Assembly (NCBI GenBank): GCA_016712445.1
Contig: JADJRB010000001.1
Location: 558,001-622,000, forward strand
Source: Acidobacteriota bacterium
GTDB lineage: Bacteria; Pseudomonadota; Alphaproteobacteria; Caulobacterales; Hyphomonadaceae
Direction: 5' to 3'
Length of the DNA: 64,000 nt
In this document: positions 17,531 to 26,899 of the stretch, in pieces
Position numbering within the stretch: the stretch's first letter is position 1
Layout: each line of letters opens with the position of its first letter
Made by a program: the position numbers and the translations under genes
The notes under the pieces: model-generated
The model's input: the letters and a program-made list of their open reading frames with translations, nothing else
What the model was told of the DNA's origin: nothing
The model's database searches: none

Positions 17531-18942
17531 GCGGACTCCTTCAGCGGCGCCGGCATCATCGACTTGACGAGGCTGCGGAACACGTCGCCGCGATGCTCAT
17601 AGTCCTTGAACTGGTCGAAGCTGGCGCAGGCCGGCGAGAGCAGCACCACCGGCGAGGTATCACCTGCCGCCAGCGCGTCGCGGAAGGCGGCGTCGACCGC
17701 GCGGTCCATCGTGCCGCAGGCCTGCACCGGCACCTTGCCTTGCAGCGTGGCGGTGAAGGCGTCTTCCGCCTGCCCGATCAGGTAGGCCTTGGCGATGTTC
17801 GGGAACAACGGGGCGAGTGGCAGGATGCCTTCCGCTTTTGGCACGCCGCCGGCGATCCAGTAGATGTTCTTGAAGGCGCGCAGGGCCTGCGCGGCGGCTT
17901 CGGCATTGGTCGCCTTGGAATCGTTGACGAAGCGGACGCCGCTGACCGAGCCGATGTTCTCCATCCGGTGGGCAAGCCCGGGGAAGGATTTGAGGCCGGC
18001 CATGATCGTCGGCGCGTCGAGGCCGAGCGCGCGGCACACCGCGAAGGCGGCGGCGGCGTTCTGGCAATTGTGACGGCCCTGCAGGGCCGGGCAGTCTTCC
18101 ATCTTCCCGATGAATTCCGCCTTGCCGCTGAGATTGTCATAGAGGCGGCCCTCGACCGCGCTGACGCCCTTGCCCAGCGTGTAGGTCGAGGAGATCTGTG
18201 TCACCCGCTGCGGGCCGCTGGCGGACAGTCCGATGGCGATGGACTGCGTGTAGATGTCGTCGAAGCCGACGACCGCCATGTCCTGCGGCGTCTGGTTCTG
18301 GAAGATGCGCATCTTGGCGGCCTGGTAGCCGTCCATGCCGCCATGCCGGTCGAGATGGTCCGGCGACAGGTTCAGCATCACCGCCACATTGCAGTGCAGG
18401 CTCTTCACGAGGTCGAGCTGGTAGGACGACAGCTCGAGCACATAGATGGCATTGGAGTGCAAGGCGGCGAGGTCGAGCACGCCGGTGCCGATATTGCCGC
18501 CGACGCGGACATCGCGGCCCGCCTCCTTCAGCACATGGCCGACCAGCGAGGTGGTAGTGGACTTGCCGTTGGTGCCGGTGATGCCGACGATCTTCGGACG
18601 GCTGCGCTCGGGCATCGCCTGCACGGCGCGGGCGAAGAGTTCCATGTCGCCGATCACCGGCACGCCGGTCATCTCGGCCATCCGCACCAGGCGGTGCGGC
18701 TGCGGGAACTTGTAGGGAATGCCGGGCGACAGCACGAGCGCGGCAAAGGTCTGCCAGTCGCGCTTGTTGATGTCCGAGAGGGCAATACCGGCGGCTTCGG
18801 CCTTGGCGCGGGTTTCCTCGTTATCGTCCCACGCATGGACGCGCGCGCCGCCGGCCTTCAGGGCCAGCGCAGCGCTGAGACCCGTGCGGCCAAGGCCATA
18901 CACGGCAACGTCTCGTCCAGCGTATTCGGTAATCCGGATCAT
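17527..18942 (-). CDS. murD: UDP-MurNAc-L-Ala--D-glutamate ligase
   Basis: A 471-residue Mur ligase that adds D-Glu. The N-terminal nucleotide-binding loop GLGRTGLS is at 16-23, the ATP loop GTNGKST at 123-129, and LNLSPDHLDRHG follows, typical of MurD. It is slightly longer than the E. coli enzyme. It lies 10 bp downstream of mraY and overlaps ftsW by four bases. Confidence 0.97.
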   Translation of the reverse strand: MIRITEYAGRDVAVYGLGRTGLSAALALKAGGARVHAWDDNEETRAKAEAAGIALSDINKRDWQTFAALVLSPGIPYKFPQPHRLVRMAEMTGVPVIGDMELFARAVQAMPERSRPKIVGITGTNGKSTTTSLVGHVLKEAGRDVRVGGNIGTGVLDLAALHSNAIYVLELSSYQLDLVKSLHCNVAVMLNLSPDHLDRHGGMDGYQAAKMRIFQNQTPQDMAVVGFDDIYTQSIAIGLSASGPQRVTQISSTYTLGKGVSAVEGRLYDNLSGKAEFIGKMEDCPALQGRHNCQNAAAAFAVCRALGLDAPTIMAGLKSFPGLAHRMENIGSVSGVRFVNDSKATNAEAAAQALRAFKNIYWIAGGVPKAEGILPLAPLFPNIAKAYLIGQAEDAFTATLQGKVPVQACGTMDRAVDAAFRDALAAGDTSPVVLLSPACASFDQFKDYEHRGDVFRSLVKSMMPAPLKESA

Positions 18943-18952
18943 CGTGCGCGGC

Positions 18953-20146
18953 TCACCTCAGCTTCAGCGTGGCAAGGCCCGCGAGGGCGAAGAGGACCGA
19001 GAGGATCCAGAAGCGGACGACGACGCGCGTTTCCGGCCAGTTCTTCTTCTGGAAATGGTGGTGCAGCGGCGCCATCAGGAAGATGCGCTTGCCCTCCCCG
19101 GTCAGGCGCTTGGTGATCTTGAACCAGCCGATCTGGGTCAGCACCGAGACGGCTTCGATCACGAACAGGCCGCCGATCACGACGAGGGCGAACTCGTGCT
19201 TGGTGGCGACGGCGACGACGCCGAGCATGCCGCCAAGGCCGAGCGAGCCGGTGTCGCCCATGAAGACCTTGGCCGGGTAGGCATTGTACCAGAGAAAGCC
19301 CATGCCGGCGCCGATCATCGCGCCGAGCACGACGGCAAGCTCGCCGGCGCCAGGGGCGAACTGGATGCCGAGATATTCGGCGAATACGAAGTTACCGGTG
19401 AGGTAGGCGATCATCGCATAGGCGGCAGCGGCGAAGGTCATTGGCACGATGGCGAGGCCGTCGAGCCCGTCGGTGAAGTTCACCGCATTGGCGGCGCCGA
19501 CGATGACGATCATCCCGAACAGAATGAAGAAACCGCCCAGCGGCAGGAAGTAGTTGTTGACGAAGGGCACGGCGACACCGCCGGAGAAATCCGGATCGGC
19601 GGGCTGGACCGAGGTTTCCGGCGCGAGCATGGCGATCCACTCGGCGAGCGGGTTCAGTGGGCCCCACTCGGCATGGCCAGCCGGCGTATGTGCGCCGTGC
19701 AGGCCCATGATCACGGCGCAGGCAAGGGCGGCGATGCCGAACCCGGCGATCAGGCGCGCCCCGGCCGAGACGCCATCGGTCGATTGCTTGGTGACCTTCG
19801 CGAGGTCATCGAGGAAGCCGAGGAAGGCGTAGGAGAAGGTGACGAACAGCGTGACCCAGACATAGGGGTTGCGCAGGTTGCCCCAGAGCGCGACGGCGAC
19901 GATCAGGCCGAGCCAGATCAGCAGGCCGCCCATCGTCGGCGTGCCCTTCTTCGACATCTGCTGTTCCAGCGAGAGGTCGCGGATCGGCTGGCCCTTGCCC
20001 TGGCGGGCGCGCAGCGAGTTGATCATCGCATCGCCGAACAGCACCGTGATCAGGAACGCGGTGACCACCGCGCCGCCGGTGCGGAACGTGATATAGTTCA
20101 GCAGGTTGAGGGGTCCGCTTGGCGCGGACAGCCATTCGTACAGCAT
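18953..20146 (-). CDS. mraY: MraY phospho-MurNAc-pentapeptide transferase
   Basis: A 397-residue polytopic enzyme that makes lipid I from UDP-MurNAc-pentapeptide and undecaprenyl phosphate. Active-site elements are DDLAK and NFTDGLDGLA, and GDTGSLGLGG follows. The start is taken at the ATG at 20146 (MLYEWLS), which overlaps the murF stop by one base; a longer frame to 20311 would run back into murF. An Ala/Pro/Asp-rich segment of about 40 residues (around 165-205, WGPLNPLAEW region) makes it longer than the roughly 360 of E. coli. Confidence 0.97.
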   Translation of the reverse strand: MLYEWLSAPSGPLNLLNYITFRTGGAVVTAFLITVLFGDAMINSLRARQGKGQPIRDLSLEQQMSKKGTPTMGGLLIWLGLIVAVALWGNLRNPYVWVTLFVTFSYAFLGFLDDLAKVTKQSTDGVSAGARLIAGFGIAALACAVIMGLHGAHTPAGHAEWGPLNPLAEWIAMLAPETSVQPADPDFSGGVAVPFVNNYFLPLGGFFILFGMIVIVGAANAVNFTDGLDGLAIVPMTFAAAAYAMIAYLTGNFVFAEYLGIQFAPGAGELAVVLGAMIGAGMGFLWYNAYPAKVFMGDTGSLGLGGMLGVVAVATKHEFALVVIGGLFVIEAVSVLTQIGWFKITKRLTGEGKRIFLMAPLHHHFQKKNWPETRVVVRFWILSVLFALAGLATLKLR

Positions 20147-21582
20147 CAGCTTGTCCTCGCAGTCCCTTCTGGACCGCTTTCCATCTTGCCCAATCCGGCC
20201 GCTGCACTCCATTGGCGCAGGCGGTCCGCTAACCGTCCCATCCCGGAGGCATTCGACCCTTTGATCAAGAGCAGATCGCCGTCCTTCAGGGCTTTTTGCA
20301 GCTGATTCCACAAGTCATCCGCTGACGGAGCAGATGCCTGGGGAAGACCCGGCGGCAACGCCTCGGCGAGGCGCTGCATTTCGGGTCCTGCGAGGAATAT
20401 TCCATCGACCCCCGCTTCAGCGATCGGACCGGCCAGGGCGACATGCTCCTGCGCCGAGGTCGACCCGATTTCGCGCATGTCGCCGAGCGCCGCGAGGCGC
20501 CGCCCGCCGGTGCGCTGCGCGAGCGATTTCAGCGCCGCCCGCATGCTGGCAGGGTTTGCGTTGTAGGCGTCGTCGATCAAAGTGAAACTTCCGCCATCTG
20601 GCAGCGCCAGCGTCTCCGCCGTGCCGCGTCCGGGCGGCGGCGCGTAGCCGGACAGCGCCTCGGCGCACTCGGCCACCGAGCGTCCGGTCTGGCTGGCGGC
20701 GAGCAGGGCGGCGGCGACGTTCATCGCCCAGTGTTCGCCGACCGCGTTGATCGACACATTCGCCGCGCGCCCGACCACATCGACCGAGATCCGGCTGGTG
20801 CGGCCATCGGTCTCGTAGCCGGTGACGCGCGCGGTGGCGTCGGCCGAGCGGCCGAAAGTTTCGACATTGCCGGTGGGGCAGAGTTCGCGGGCCCGGCCCG
20901 AAAGGAAATCGAGGAAGGCGTCTTCGGCCGGCAGGATGATCGTGCCGCCCGCTTCGAGGCCGGCGAAGATGTCGGACTTCTCGCGCGCGATCGCCTCGAC
21001 CGAGCCAAGGCCTTCCAGATGCGCCGCCGCGATATTGGTAATGATGCCGATCTGCGGACGCACCATCTGGCTGCGCGGCGCGATCTCGCCGGGCGTGTTC
21101 ATGCCGATCTCGAACACCGCGCGCTGCGTCGCTTCCGGCATCCGCGCCAGCATCAGCGGCACGCCCCAGTGATTGTTGAAGCTCTTGGCGTTGGAGTGAG
21201 CCGGGCCGAAGGCGGCATAGATGCGCGCCAGCATTTCCTTCACGGACGTCTTGCCGGCAGACCCGGTGACCGCCGTGCGGATCGCGCCGCAGCGGATGCG
21301 GGCGGCAATGCCGAGCGCCGTCAGCGCCTCCAGCACATCGCCGACCATCACGGCGCGGGCACCTGCGACCGGCTTCGAGACGAGCGCGCCGGCGGCGCCG
21401 GCCTTGAAGGCGGCGTCAACGAAGTCGTGCCCATCGCGCACATCGGTCAGCGCCACGAACAGATCGCCCGGCTGCAGCGTGCGCGTGTCGATCGACACGG
21501 TGCCAGTGACCGTGAAAGCCTGCTGGGCGCTGCCGCCAGTGGCAAGTTCGATGTCTTCGGAGGTCCAGAGCGGCGCGGTCAC
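20146..21582 (-). CDS. murF: UDP-MurNAc-tripeptide--D-Ala-D-Ala ligase
   Basis: A 478-residue Mur ligase that adds the terminal D-Ala-D-Ala. The ATP loop GSAGKTS is at 107-113, where Ser-Ala replaces the usual Thr-Asn, a common MurF variant. NAKSFNNHWGVPLML follows, a MurF signature. It is coupled by ATGA to murE upstream and by TGATG to mraY downstream. Confidence 0.96.
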   Translation of the reverse strand: MTAPLWTSEDIELATGGSAQQAFTVTGTVSIDTRTLQPGDLFVALTDVRDGHDFVDAAFKAGAAGALVSKPVAGARAVMVGDVLEALTALGIAARIRCGAIRTAVTGSAGKTSVKEMLARIYAAFGPAHSNAKSFNNHWGVPLMLARMPEATQRAVFEIGMNTPGEIAPRSQMVRPQIGIITNIAAAHLEGLGSVEAIAREKSDIFAGLEAGGTIILPAEDAFLDFLSGRARELCPTGNVETFGRSADATARVTGYETDGRTSRISVDVVGRAANVSINAVGEHWAMNVAAALLAASQTGRSVAECAEALSGYAPPPGRGTAETLALPDGGSFTLIDDAYNANPASMRAALKSLAQRTGGRRLAALGDMREIGSTSAQEHVALAGPIAEAGVDGIFLAGPEMQRLAEALPPGLPQASAPSADDLWNQLQKALKDGDLLLIKGSNASGMGRLADRLRQWSAAAGLGKMESGPEGTARTS

Positions 21583-23015
21583 GCGAGGCTCCCGGCGAGC
21601 GCGGCGCGCGCCTCGTCCTGGTCGGAGAAGGGCAGCACGTCCTTGCCGACGATCTGCCCGGTCTCGTGTCCCTTGCCCGCGATCACCAGCGTGTCGCCCT
21701 TCTTCAGTTCGCGGATCACCGTGCGGATCGCTTCGCCCCGGTCGCCGATCTCGCGCGCGCCCCTGGCACCGCCGAGGACCGCTGCGCGGATCTTCGCGGC
21801 ATCTTCCGAACGCGGATTGTCGTCGGTGACGATCACATCGTCGGCCTGGCGGCTGGCGATCTCGCCCATGATCGGGCGCTTCTTGGCGTCGCGGTCGCCG
21901 CCGCAGCCGAAGATCACCTTCAGGCGGCCGGCCGTGTGCGGACGCGCGGCGCGCAGCAGCACGTCGAGGCCGTCCGGCGTATGGGCATAGTCGACGAACA
22001 CGGTCGCGCCGGTTTCAGTCCGGCCGACATATTCAAGCCGGCCCTTGACCGGTTTCAGTTTCGACAGGCCCTCGGCTACGGCCGGGAACTCCATGCCCAG
22101 CGACAGGCAGATTGCGGCGGCCGCCAGCGCGTTCAGCGCCTGGAACTCGCCGATCAGCGGCAGCTCGACTGGCTTCTGTTCGACATCGCGCCAGTAGAGG
22201 AACAGCGACTGGCCGGCCTGTTTCGGCATCAGCTCGTCGATCCAGAGGTCTTCGCCCTTCCAGCCGAACGAGACGACCTTCAGGCCAGCGTCTTTGGCCG
22301 CCGCCTCGAACACGTCGCGCTGCGGGCTGTCGGCATTGACGATCGCCGGCACGCCTTTCGGCGCCAGCGACTTGAACAGGCGCAGCTTCGACTGGAGATA
22401 TTCCTCCATCGAGCCGTGGTAATCGAGATGGTCCTGCGTGAAGTTCAGGAAGCCGACGGCCGCGAGATCGACCCCGTCGAGGCGGTGCTGCTCGAGCCCA
22501 TGGCTGGAGGCTTCCATCGCGCAGTGCGTGACACCCTGCCCGGCCAGGATTTCCAGTGTTTCGTGGATGGTCACGGGATCGGGCGTCGTGTGGCCGACAT
22601 CGATCTTGCCGGCCGGGCCGATGGCGCCGAGCGTGCCCATCGAGGCGGCTTTCAGGCCGGCGCTGCTCCAGATCTGGCGGGCAAAGTCGACCGTCGAGGA
22701 TTTGCCATTGGTGCCGGTGATGGCGACCACGGTGGCAGGCTGGGCCGGGTGGAAACGCTTGGCCGCAAGGGCGAGGGCGCGGCGCGGTTCATCGGCCACC
22801 ACATGCGGCAGGCCGCCGGCGTCGGCGCTGCCATCGGACAGGATCGCGGCGGCGCCCTGCTGGCGCGCCATCGCTGCGAACTTCGCGCCGTCATGCACGC
22901 TGCCCTTCAGCGCCGCAAACAACCAGCCGGGTTTCACCTGGCGGCTGTCGGCCGTCATGCCGAGGATCTCGGTCTCGCCGTTCTCGGCAAGCGGGAAGAG
23001 GTCCTTCAATTTCAC
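21579..23015 (-). CDS. murE: UDP-MurNAc-dipeptide--meso-DAP ligase
   Basis: A 478-residue Mur ligase. The ATP loop GTNGKSS is at 101-107, and the substrate-selecting DNPR motif (VTDDNPRSED, near residue 400) marks the enzyme that adds meso-diaminopimelate rather than lysine. The N-terminal UDP-binding segment TADSRQVKPGWLFAAL is intact. It overlaps ftsI upstream and murF downstream by four bases each. Confidence 0.97.
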   Translation of the reverse strand: MKLKDLFPLAENGETEILGMTADSRQVKPGWLFAALKGSVHDGAKFAAMARQQGAAAILSDGSADAGGLPHVVADEPRRALALAAKRFHPAQPATVVAITGTNGKSSTVDFARQIWSSAGLKAASMGTLGAIGPAGKIDVGHTTPDPVTIHETLEILAGQGVTHCAMEASSHGLEQHRLDGVDLAAVGFLNFTQDHLDYHGSMEEYLQSKLRLFKSLAPKGVPAIVNADSPQRDVFEAAAKDAGLKVVSFGWKGEDLWIDELMPKQAGQSLFLYWRDVEQKPVELPLIGEFQALNALAAAAICLSLGMEFPAVAEGLSKLKPVKGRLEYVGRTETGATVFVDYAHTPDGLDVLLRAARPHTAGRLKVIFGCGGDRDAKKRPIMGEIASRQADDVIVTDDNPRSEDAAKIRAAVLGGARGAREIGDRGEAIRTVIRELKKGDTLVIAGKGHETGQIVGKDVLPFSDQDEARAALAGSLA

Positions 23016-24643
23016 AGATTGCTCCTTTCTGGAGACATGTCGACCTGCCCGGTCCGGGCGGGGCGCTGATCGTCGAAGCGGGGGGTGACGCCCAGCAAGG
23101 GCGCGACGCGTTCGATGATCCGGCCCGCCACGGGGGCCGCACTCGCCGACGCCGTTGCACCGCGGCCCGCGCGGGCCTGCGGATTATCCAGCGTCACGAT
23201 CAGGGCATATTGCGGGCCATCCTCGGGAAACACCGCCGCAAAGCTCGAGATATTTGCGTTCTTGTCATAGGCGCCGTTGACCGCGATCTCGCCGGTGCCG
23301 GTCTTGCCGGCCACGCGGTAGCCCGGCACGTCGGCGGTCTTGCCAGAGCCGCGCAGCACAGATTCGCGCATCATGCGGGTGACCGTCTCGGCGGTGATCG
23401 CCGACATCAGCCGCTTCGGTTCGGGCTTGCGGGCGGGGTCGAGGATGAGCGTGGGCTCGGCCATCTCGCCGCCATTGCCGAGCGCCGCGAAGGCCGACAG
23501 GAAGGCCAGCGGCGAGACGGCGAGGCCGTGGCCGAAGGCGATGGTGGTGGCGGCGGTCTCGTCGAACTGCGGCGGCTGGATCGGCTTTGCGCTGCCCGGC
23601 AGCTCGATCGCCGCCTTGCTGAAGAGGCCCGCCTCGGTGAGGAAATCCTTCTGGCGCCGGCTGCCGAGTTCGCGGGCCACATGCACGGTGCCGATATTCG
23701 AGCTCTCGACGATGATCTCGGTGAGGTTGGCGCTCCTGGCGAACTTGTGGGTATCGGTGATCTCGAACCGGCCGAGCTTGATCGGCTGGCTGACATCGAA
23801 CTGCTGCTCGGGGCGCACCGCGCCGGCATCCAGCGCTGCCGCCAGGGTCAGCGGCTTGAATACCGAGCCCAGCTCATACACCGCCGCAATGGCGCGGTTC
23901 ATGCGGGCCGGATCCGTGGACAGATAATCGTCCGGCCGGTTCGGGTCGTAGGAGGGCCAGCTCGCCATCGCCAGCACTTCGCCGGTGTGCGTGTCCATCA
24001 GGATGGCGGCGGCGCCGGCCATCTCGAAATCCTGCGCGGCCGTGGCGAGTTCCATTTCAACGGCGGTCTGGGCGCGCACGTCGAGGGTGAGGCGCACCGG
24101 TTCGTCGCCCGCTTTCAGCGCCTTGTCGGAGGCAAGCTCGATGCCGGCGATGCCCTTGCCGTCGGGATTGACCTGGCCGAGCACCTGCCCGGCCAGCTGG
24201 TTCATCGGATAGAACCGGCGCACCTCGGTGCGGAAGCCGAGGCCTTCCAGCTTCAGGTCCATCACGCCCTGGCGCTGGTTCGGCGTCAGGCCGCGCTTGA
24301 CCCAGACGAATTTCAGCGACTTGTCGGCCAGCTTTTCGCGCAGGTTGTCGCTCGCGACATCCGGGAAGGTTTTCACCAGGCCGTTGTAGATTTCCTCCGG
24401 GTCCCAGACGAGGCTCGGATTCACGAACAGGGACGACGTCTCGACATTGGTGGCGAGCAGCGTCCCGTTGCGGTCAAGGATCGAGGCGCGCAGCGCCGCC
24501 GGTTTGACTTCGGCGACTTTCACCTCGCCTTTGTCCGGCACGCCGCTCAGCGCCAGGTATCCGCCTCGCCCGGCCATGACGACAAACAGCCCGCAGAGCA
24601 CCAGCCCTGCCAGCCGCGTCCGGTCGCGCGAGGCTTCGCTCAT
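23012..24643 (-). CDS. ftsI: Septal penicillin-binding protein 3 (FtsI)
   Basis: A 543-residue class B transpeptidase. A single membrane anchor (about 10-32) is followed by a pedestal domain (about 50-170) and the transpeptidase domain with Ser260 in SVFK (260-263), SSN (314-316) and KTGTG from Lys447. All three motifs are intact. It crosslinks septal peptidoglycan with FtsW. No PASTA domain is seen. It overlaps ftsL and murE by ATGA. Confidence 0.96.
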   Translation of the reverse strand: MSEASRDRTRLAGLVLCGLFVVMAGRGGYLALSGVPDKGEVKVAEVKPAALRASILDRNGTLLATNVETSSLFVNPSLVWDPEEIYNGLVKTFPDVASDNLREKLADKSLKFVWVKRGLTPNQRQGVMDLKLEGLGFRTEVRRFYPMNQLAGQVLGQVNPDGKGIAGIELASDKALKAGDEPVRLTLDVRAQTAVEMELATAAQDFEMAGAAAILMDTHTGEVLAMASWPSYDPNRPDDYLSTDPARMNRAIAAVYELGSVFKPLTLAAALDAGAVRPEQQFDVSQPIKLGRFEITDTHKFARSANLTEIIVESSNIGTVHVARELGSRRQKDFLTEAGLFSKAAIELPGSAKPIQPPQFDETAATTIAFGHGLAVSPLAFLSAFAALGNGGEMAEPTLILDPARKPEPKRLMSAITAETVTRMMRESVLRGSGKTADVPGYRVAGKTGTGEIAVNGAYDKNANISSFAAVFPEDGPQYALIVTLDNPQARAGRGATASASAAPVAGRIIERVAPLLGVTPRFDDQRPARTGQVDMSPERSNL

Positions 24644-24990
24644 GGCGTGGCCTCCGGGGCGGGTTTGTCCGCCTGCGGATCAGTGCCGGTGACCATGGCG
24701 TCGCTCGGCGGGCCGACGATCTTGTCAAGGTCATCCTCGTCAACGATCTGGTCGGCCTTCGGCGGCACCATGCCGAGTTCCTTGCGCGCGTACTCCTCGA
24801 GCGCATCGCTGCGGCTCATATGGGCGAGCTCGGTTTCGAGCACCGCCTTCTCCTTTTGCGCCTGCTCGATCTCGGCTTCGACCGCCATCAGCTCGGCCTG
24901 CGTATCGCGGGCGCCGTACTTGGCGCGGTAAAGACTGAAAACGAGCAGGGCCGCGACCAGCAACCCGAAGAAAAATGCACGCCGGCTCAT
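24640..24990 (-). CDS. ftsL: FtsL-like cell-division protein
   Basis: A 116-residue bitopic protein. It has a short basic cytoplasmic tail, a membrane segment (about 6-22), a periplasmic coiled coil (about 30-65, AELMAVEAEIEQAQKEKAVL) and an acidic Pro-rich tail. This is the size and layout of FtsL, which links FtsQ/FtsB to FtsW-FtsI. The position between rsmH and ftsI supports the call even though FtsL diverges strongly in sequence. Coupled by overlaps to both neighbours. Confidence 0.85.
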   Translation of the reverse strand: MSRRAFFFGLLVAALLVFSLYRAKYGARDTQAELMAVEAEIEQAQKEKAVLETELAHMSRSDALEEYARKELGMVPPKADQIVDEDDLDKIVGPPSDAMVTGTDPQADKPAPEATP

Positions 24991-26018
24991 GAGGAAACCT
25001 CCAGCTCAGATATCGGCGGCAGGTCCATTCCGTCGTCCGCCGGACTCGCAAAAGCAGCCGCCTGTGTCCGGCGCGCTGCCCGCAGTCTTGCAGAGCGTGC
25101 CCGTGGATTGGTTTCCACTTCGTTTTCAGATGGTTGCAGCGCCTTGTTTGTAATCTGCTCGAAGCTCGGCGCCCTGGTCTTGGCCATCAGCGGAATGTGG
25201 CGCGAGCCGGCCGGCACGCCGCCGGCGCGCTCGCGCAGCCATTGCTTCACCAGCCGGTCTTCGAGCGAGTGGAACGAGACGACCACCAGCCGCCCGCCCG
25301 GCTTCAGCACCTTCTCGGCGGCGGCGAGGCCGCGCGCGAGTTCGCCAAGCTCGTCATTGACGTACATGCGGATCGCCTGGAACGTCTGCGTCGCAGGATG
25401 CATCTTGGCTCCCCGGCGCCCGCCGACGGCGGCCTCCACCAGGGCCGCAAGATCTGCCGTTGTTTCAAAGGGTTGCGAGGCGCGCCGCTCGACGATCGAC
25501 CGGGCGATACGGCGCGCGTTGCGCTCCTCGCCGAGCCGGAAGATGATGTTGGCGAGGTCGCGCTCGGCCATCCGGTTGACCACATCGGACGCCGCCGGCC
25601 CGGACGCGCCCATGCGCATGTCCAGCGGGCCGTCCTTCATGAACGAGAAGCCCCGTTCCGACTCGTCGATCTGGAAACTGGACACGCCGATATCCAGCAC
25701 CACGCCGTCGACCTGCGGGTGACCGGCCTGCTCAAGCAGGGTGTCCATGTCGCCAAATCGTCCGAGCAGGGGCACCAGCCGCGGATTTTCCGCAGCCAAT
25801 GCCTCCGCCCGGACAATCGCGTCGAGGTCCCGGTCGATGCCGAGCACCTTGCAATTTGCAGCCTTCAGGATGGCGCGCGTGTAGCCGCCGCCGCCGAACG
25901 TGCCATCGGCAATCACGTCGCCGTCCGCCGGCGCCAGCGTCTGGAGCACTTCGCCCAGCATCACGGGTAGGTGGCCGGGCGCAGCCGGCGGGCGGGCAGG
26001 TGTGCGGGCGGCCATCAT
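24987..26018 (-). CDS. rsmH: 16S rRNA (cytosine-1402-N4) methyltransferase
   Basis: A 343-residue SAM-dependent methyltransferase that modifies C1402 in the decoding centre. The SAM-binding loop DGTFGGGGYTR is at about 38-48. LDIGVSSFQIDESERGFSF (about 112-130) and the late VSFHSLEDRLVK segment are RsmH signatures. It overlaps mraZ by four bases and ftsL by four. Confidence 0.97.
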   Translation of the reverse strand: MMAARTPARPPAAPGHLPVMLGEVLQTLAPADGDVIADGTFGGGGYTRAILKAANCKVLGIDRDLDAIVRAEALAAENPRLVPLLGRFGDMDTLLEQAGHPQVDGVVLDIGVSSFQIDESERGFSFMKDGPLDMRMGASGPAASDVVNRMAERDLANIIFRLGEERNARRIARSIVERRASQPFETTADLAALVEAAVGGRRGAKMHPATQTFQAIRMYVNDELGELARGLAAAEKVLKPGGRLVVVSFHSLEDRLVKQWLRERAGGVPAGSRHIPLMAKTRAPSFEQITNKALQPSENEVETNPRARSARLRAARRTQAAAFASPADDGMDLPPISELEVSS

Positions 26019-26509
26019 CCGGCCTCCCCGCGCGAGGCAGCCGCACGGCGCCGGCGCACTTCGCGGTAGGCCGCATGGAAGGCGTCAAGGGTTTCAGGCT
26101 GCTGCGCGACGCCGGTCTGGCGCGCGCGGTGGGCTTCGAACCGGGCGGGATCCCAGATCTTGAAGCTCTCGATCGCGCCGGTGAACCGGATGCGGCCCGA
26201 GATGCCCGCCGCCTCGCAGAACTCGTCCGGCAGCTTGATGCGGCCGGTATCATCGATCTTCAGGTCAGCCGACCCGGCGATCACCGAAGTGACGAAGGCT
26301 TCGCGAACCGGGGATTGCAGGGGAAGCTCCGCCAGGGTCTCGGCGTAGAGCTCCATCAGCGCCTCGCCGCCGCCCTCCAGGGCGCCCGAGCCGTCGGGGG
26401 CTATCCAGATGAAAACGCGGGAGTTTCCACCCAGCGCAGCGCGAAAGGGAGCCGGGATCGAAACCCGCCCTTTTGCGTCAATAGCGCCCTCATAGGTGGA
26501 ATAAAACAC
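26015..26509 (-). CDS. mraZ: MraZ transcriptional regulator
   Basis: A 164-residue AbrB-fold protein with two SpoVT/MraZ half domains: YSTYEGAIDAKGRVSIPAPFR at the start and TGRIKLPDEFCEAAGI near residues 85-110. I take a GTG at 26509 because AGGACGG sits just upstream and the domain begins at once, as in other MraZ proteins. In-frame ATGs at 26578 and 26584 would add 23-25 residues of no family likeness and would put the TGGG repeats inside the gene. MraZ is expected to bind such repeats and repress its own dcw operon. Confidence 0.9.
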   Translation of the reverse strand: MFYSTYEGAIDAKGRVSIPAPFRAALGGNSRVFIWIAPDGSGALEGGGEALMELYAETLAELPLQSPVREAFVTSVIAGSADLKIDDTGRIKLPDEFCEAAGISGRIRFTGAIESFKIWDPARFEAHRARQTGVAQQPETLDAFHAAYREVRRRRAAASRGEAG

Positions 26510-26557
26510 CCGACCGTCCTGTTCTGGATTTGCCTCAACCCCGCCATGGGTAAACCA

Positions 26558-26601
26558 TGTGTAAACGTGGACTATCATGGGCACGTATGGGCCTCAATGG
26601 G
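26558..26601 (+). promoter_or_regulatory. mraZ: Probable MraZ operator: TGGG direct repeats at 10-bp period
   Basis: Perfect TGGG occurs at 26578, 26588 and 26598, with degenerate copies in phase at 26558 (TGTG) and 26568 (TGGA). A further TGGG at 26547 is one base out of phase. Known MraZ proteins bind TGGGN direct repeats separated by five bases, the same 10-bp spacing. The array starts about 50 bp upstream of the chosen mraZ start. Confidence 0.75.
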
Positions 26602-26871
26602 CGCTTCGAGCGAATCGGGATTTCCACACAAGTCCAATAAGAGAACAAAAAGCGGTCATCGGCGGAACTGGTTGTACACGGACGATGGGATCGCGTGGGA
26701 AGGGAGAAATTTCCGCCGCCTTTTCCAGGACTTGCAGCCGTGTGTGGCCCTGCGGCATCGGTGCCTCCCGAAGCAGAGAATCTACCCGGACGCGCATTCA
26801 ACCTTACCAGCCCGCAATGTCGCTGCCCAAAAATCAGCCGCCCCTGCGGCGTCCTGGACGCATAAAGGGAA

Positions 26872-26899
26872 TTGATTGTTCTGCGCCCGCGCATAGATA
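26872..26899 (+). promoter_or_regulatory. Candidate oxyR promoter
   Basis: TTGATT at 26872-26877 and TAGATA at 26894-26899 are 16 bases apart. Transcription would start about seven bases on, at or next to the oxyR ATG (26906), so the mRNA may be leaderless. No ribosome site precedes that ATG, which fits. Confidence 0.45.

Noticed and set aside
23210..24931. Plus-strand frame (573 codons) opposite ftsI and ftsL
   Set aside because: Antisense to intact, motif-complete division genes; no ribosome site or family.
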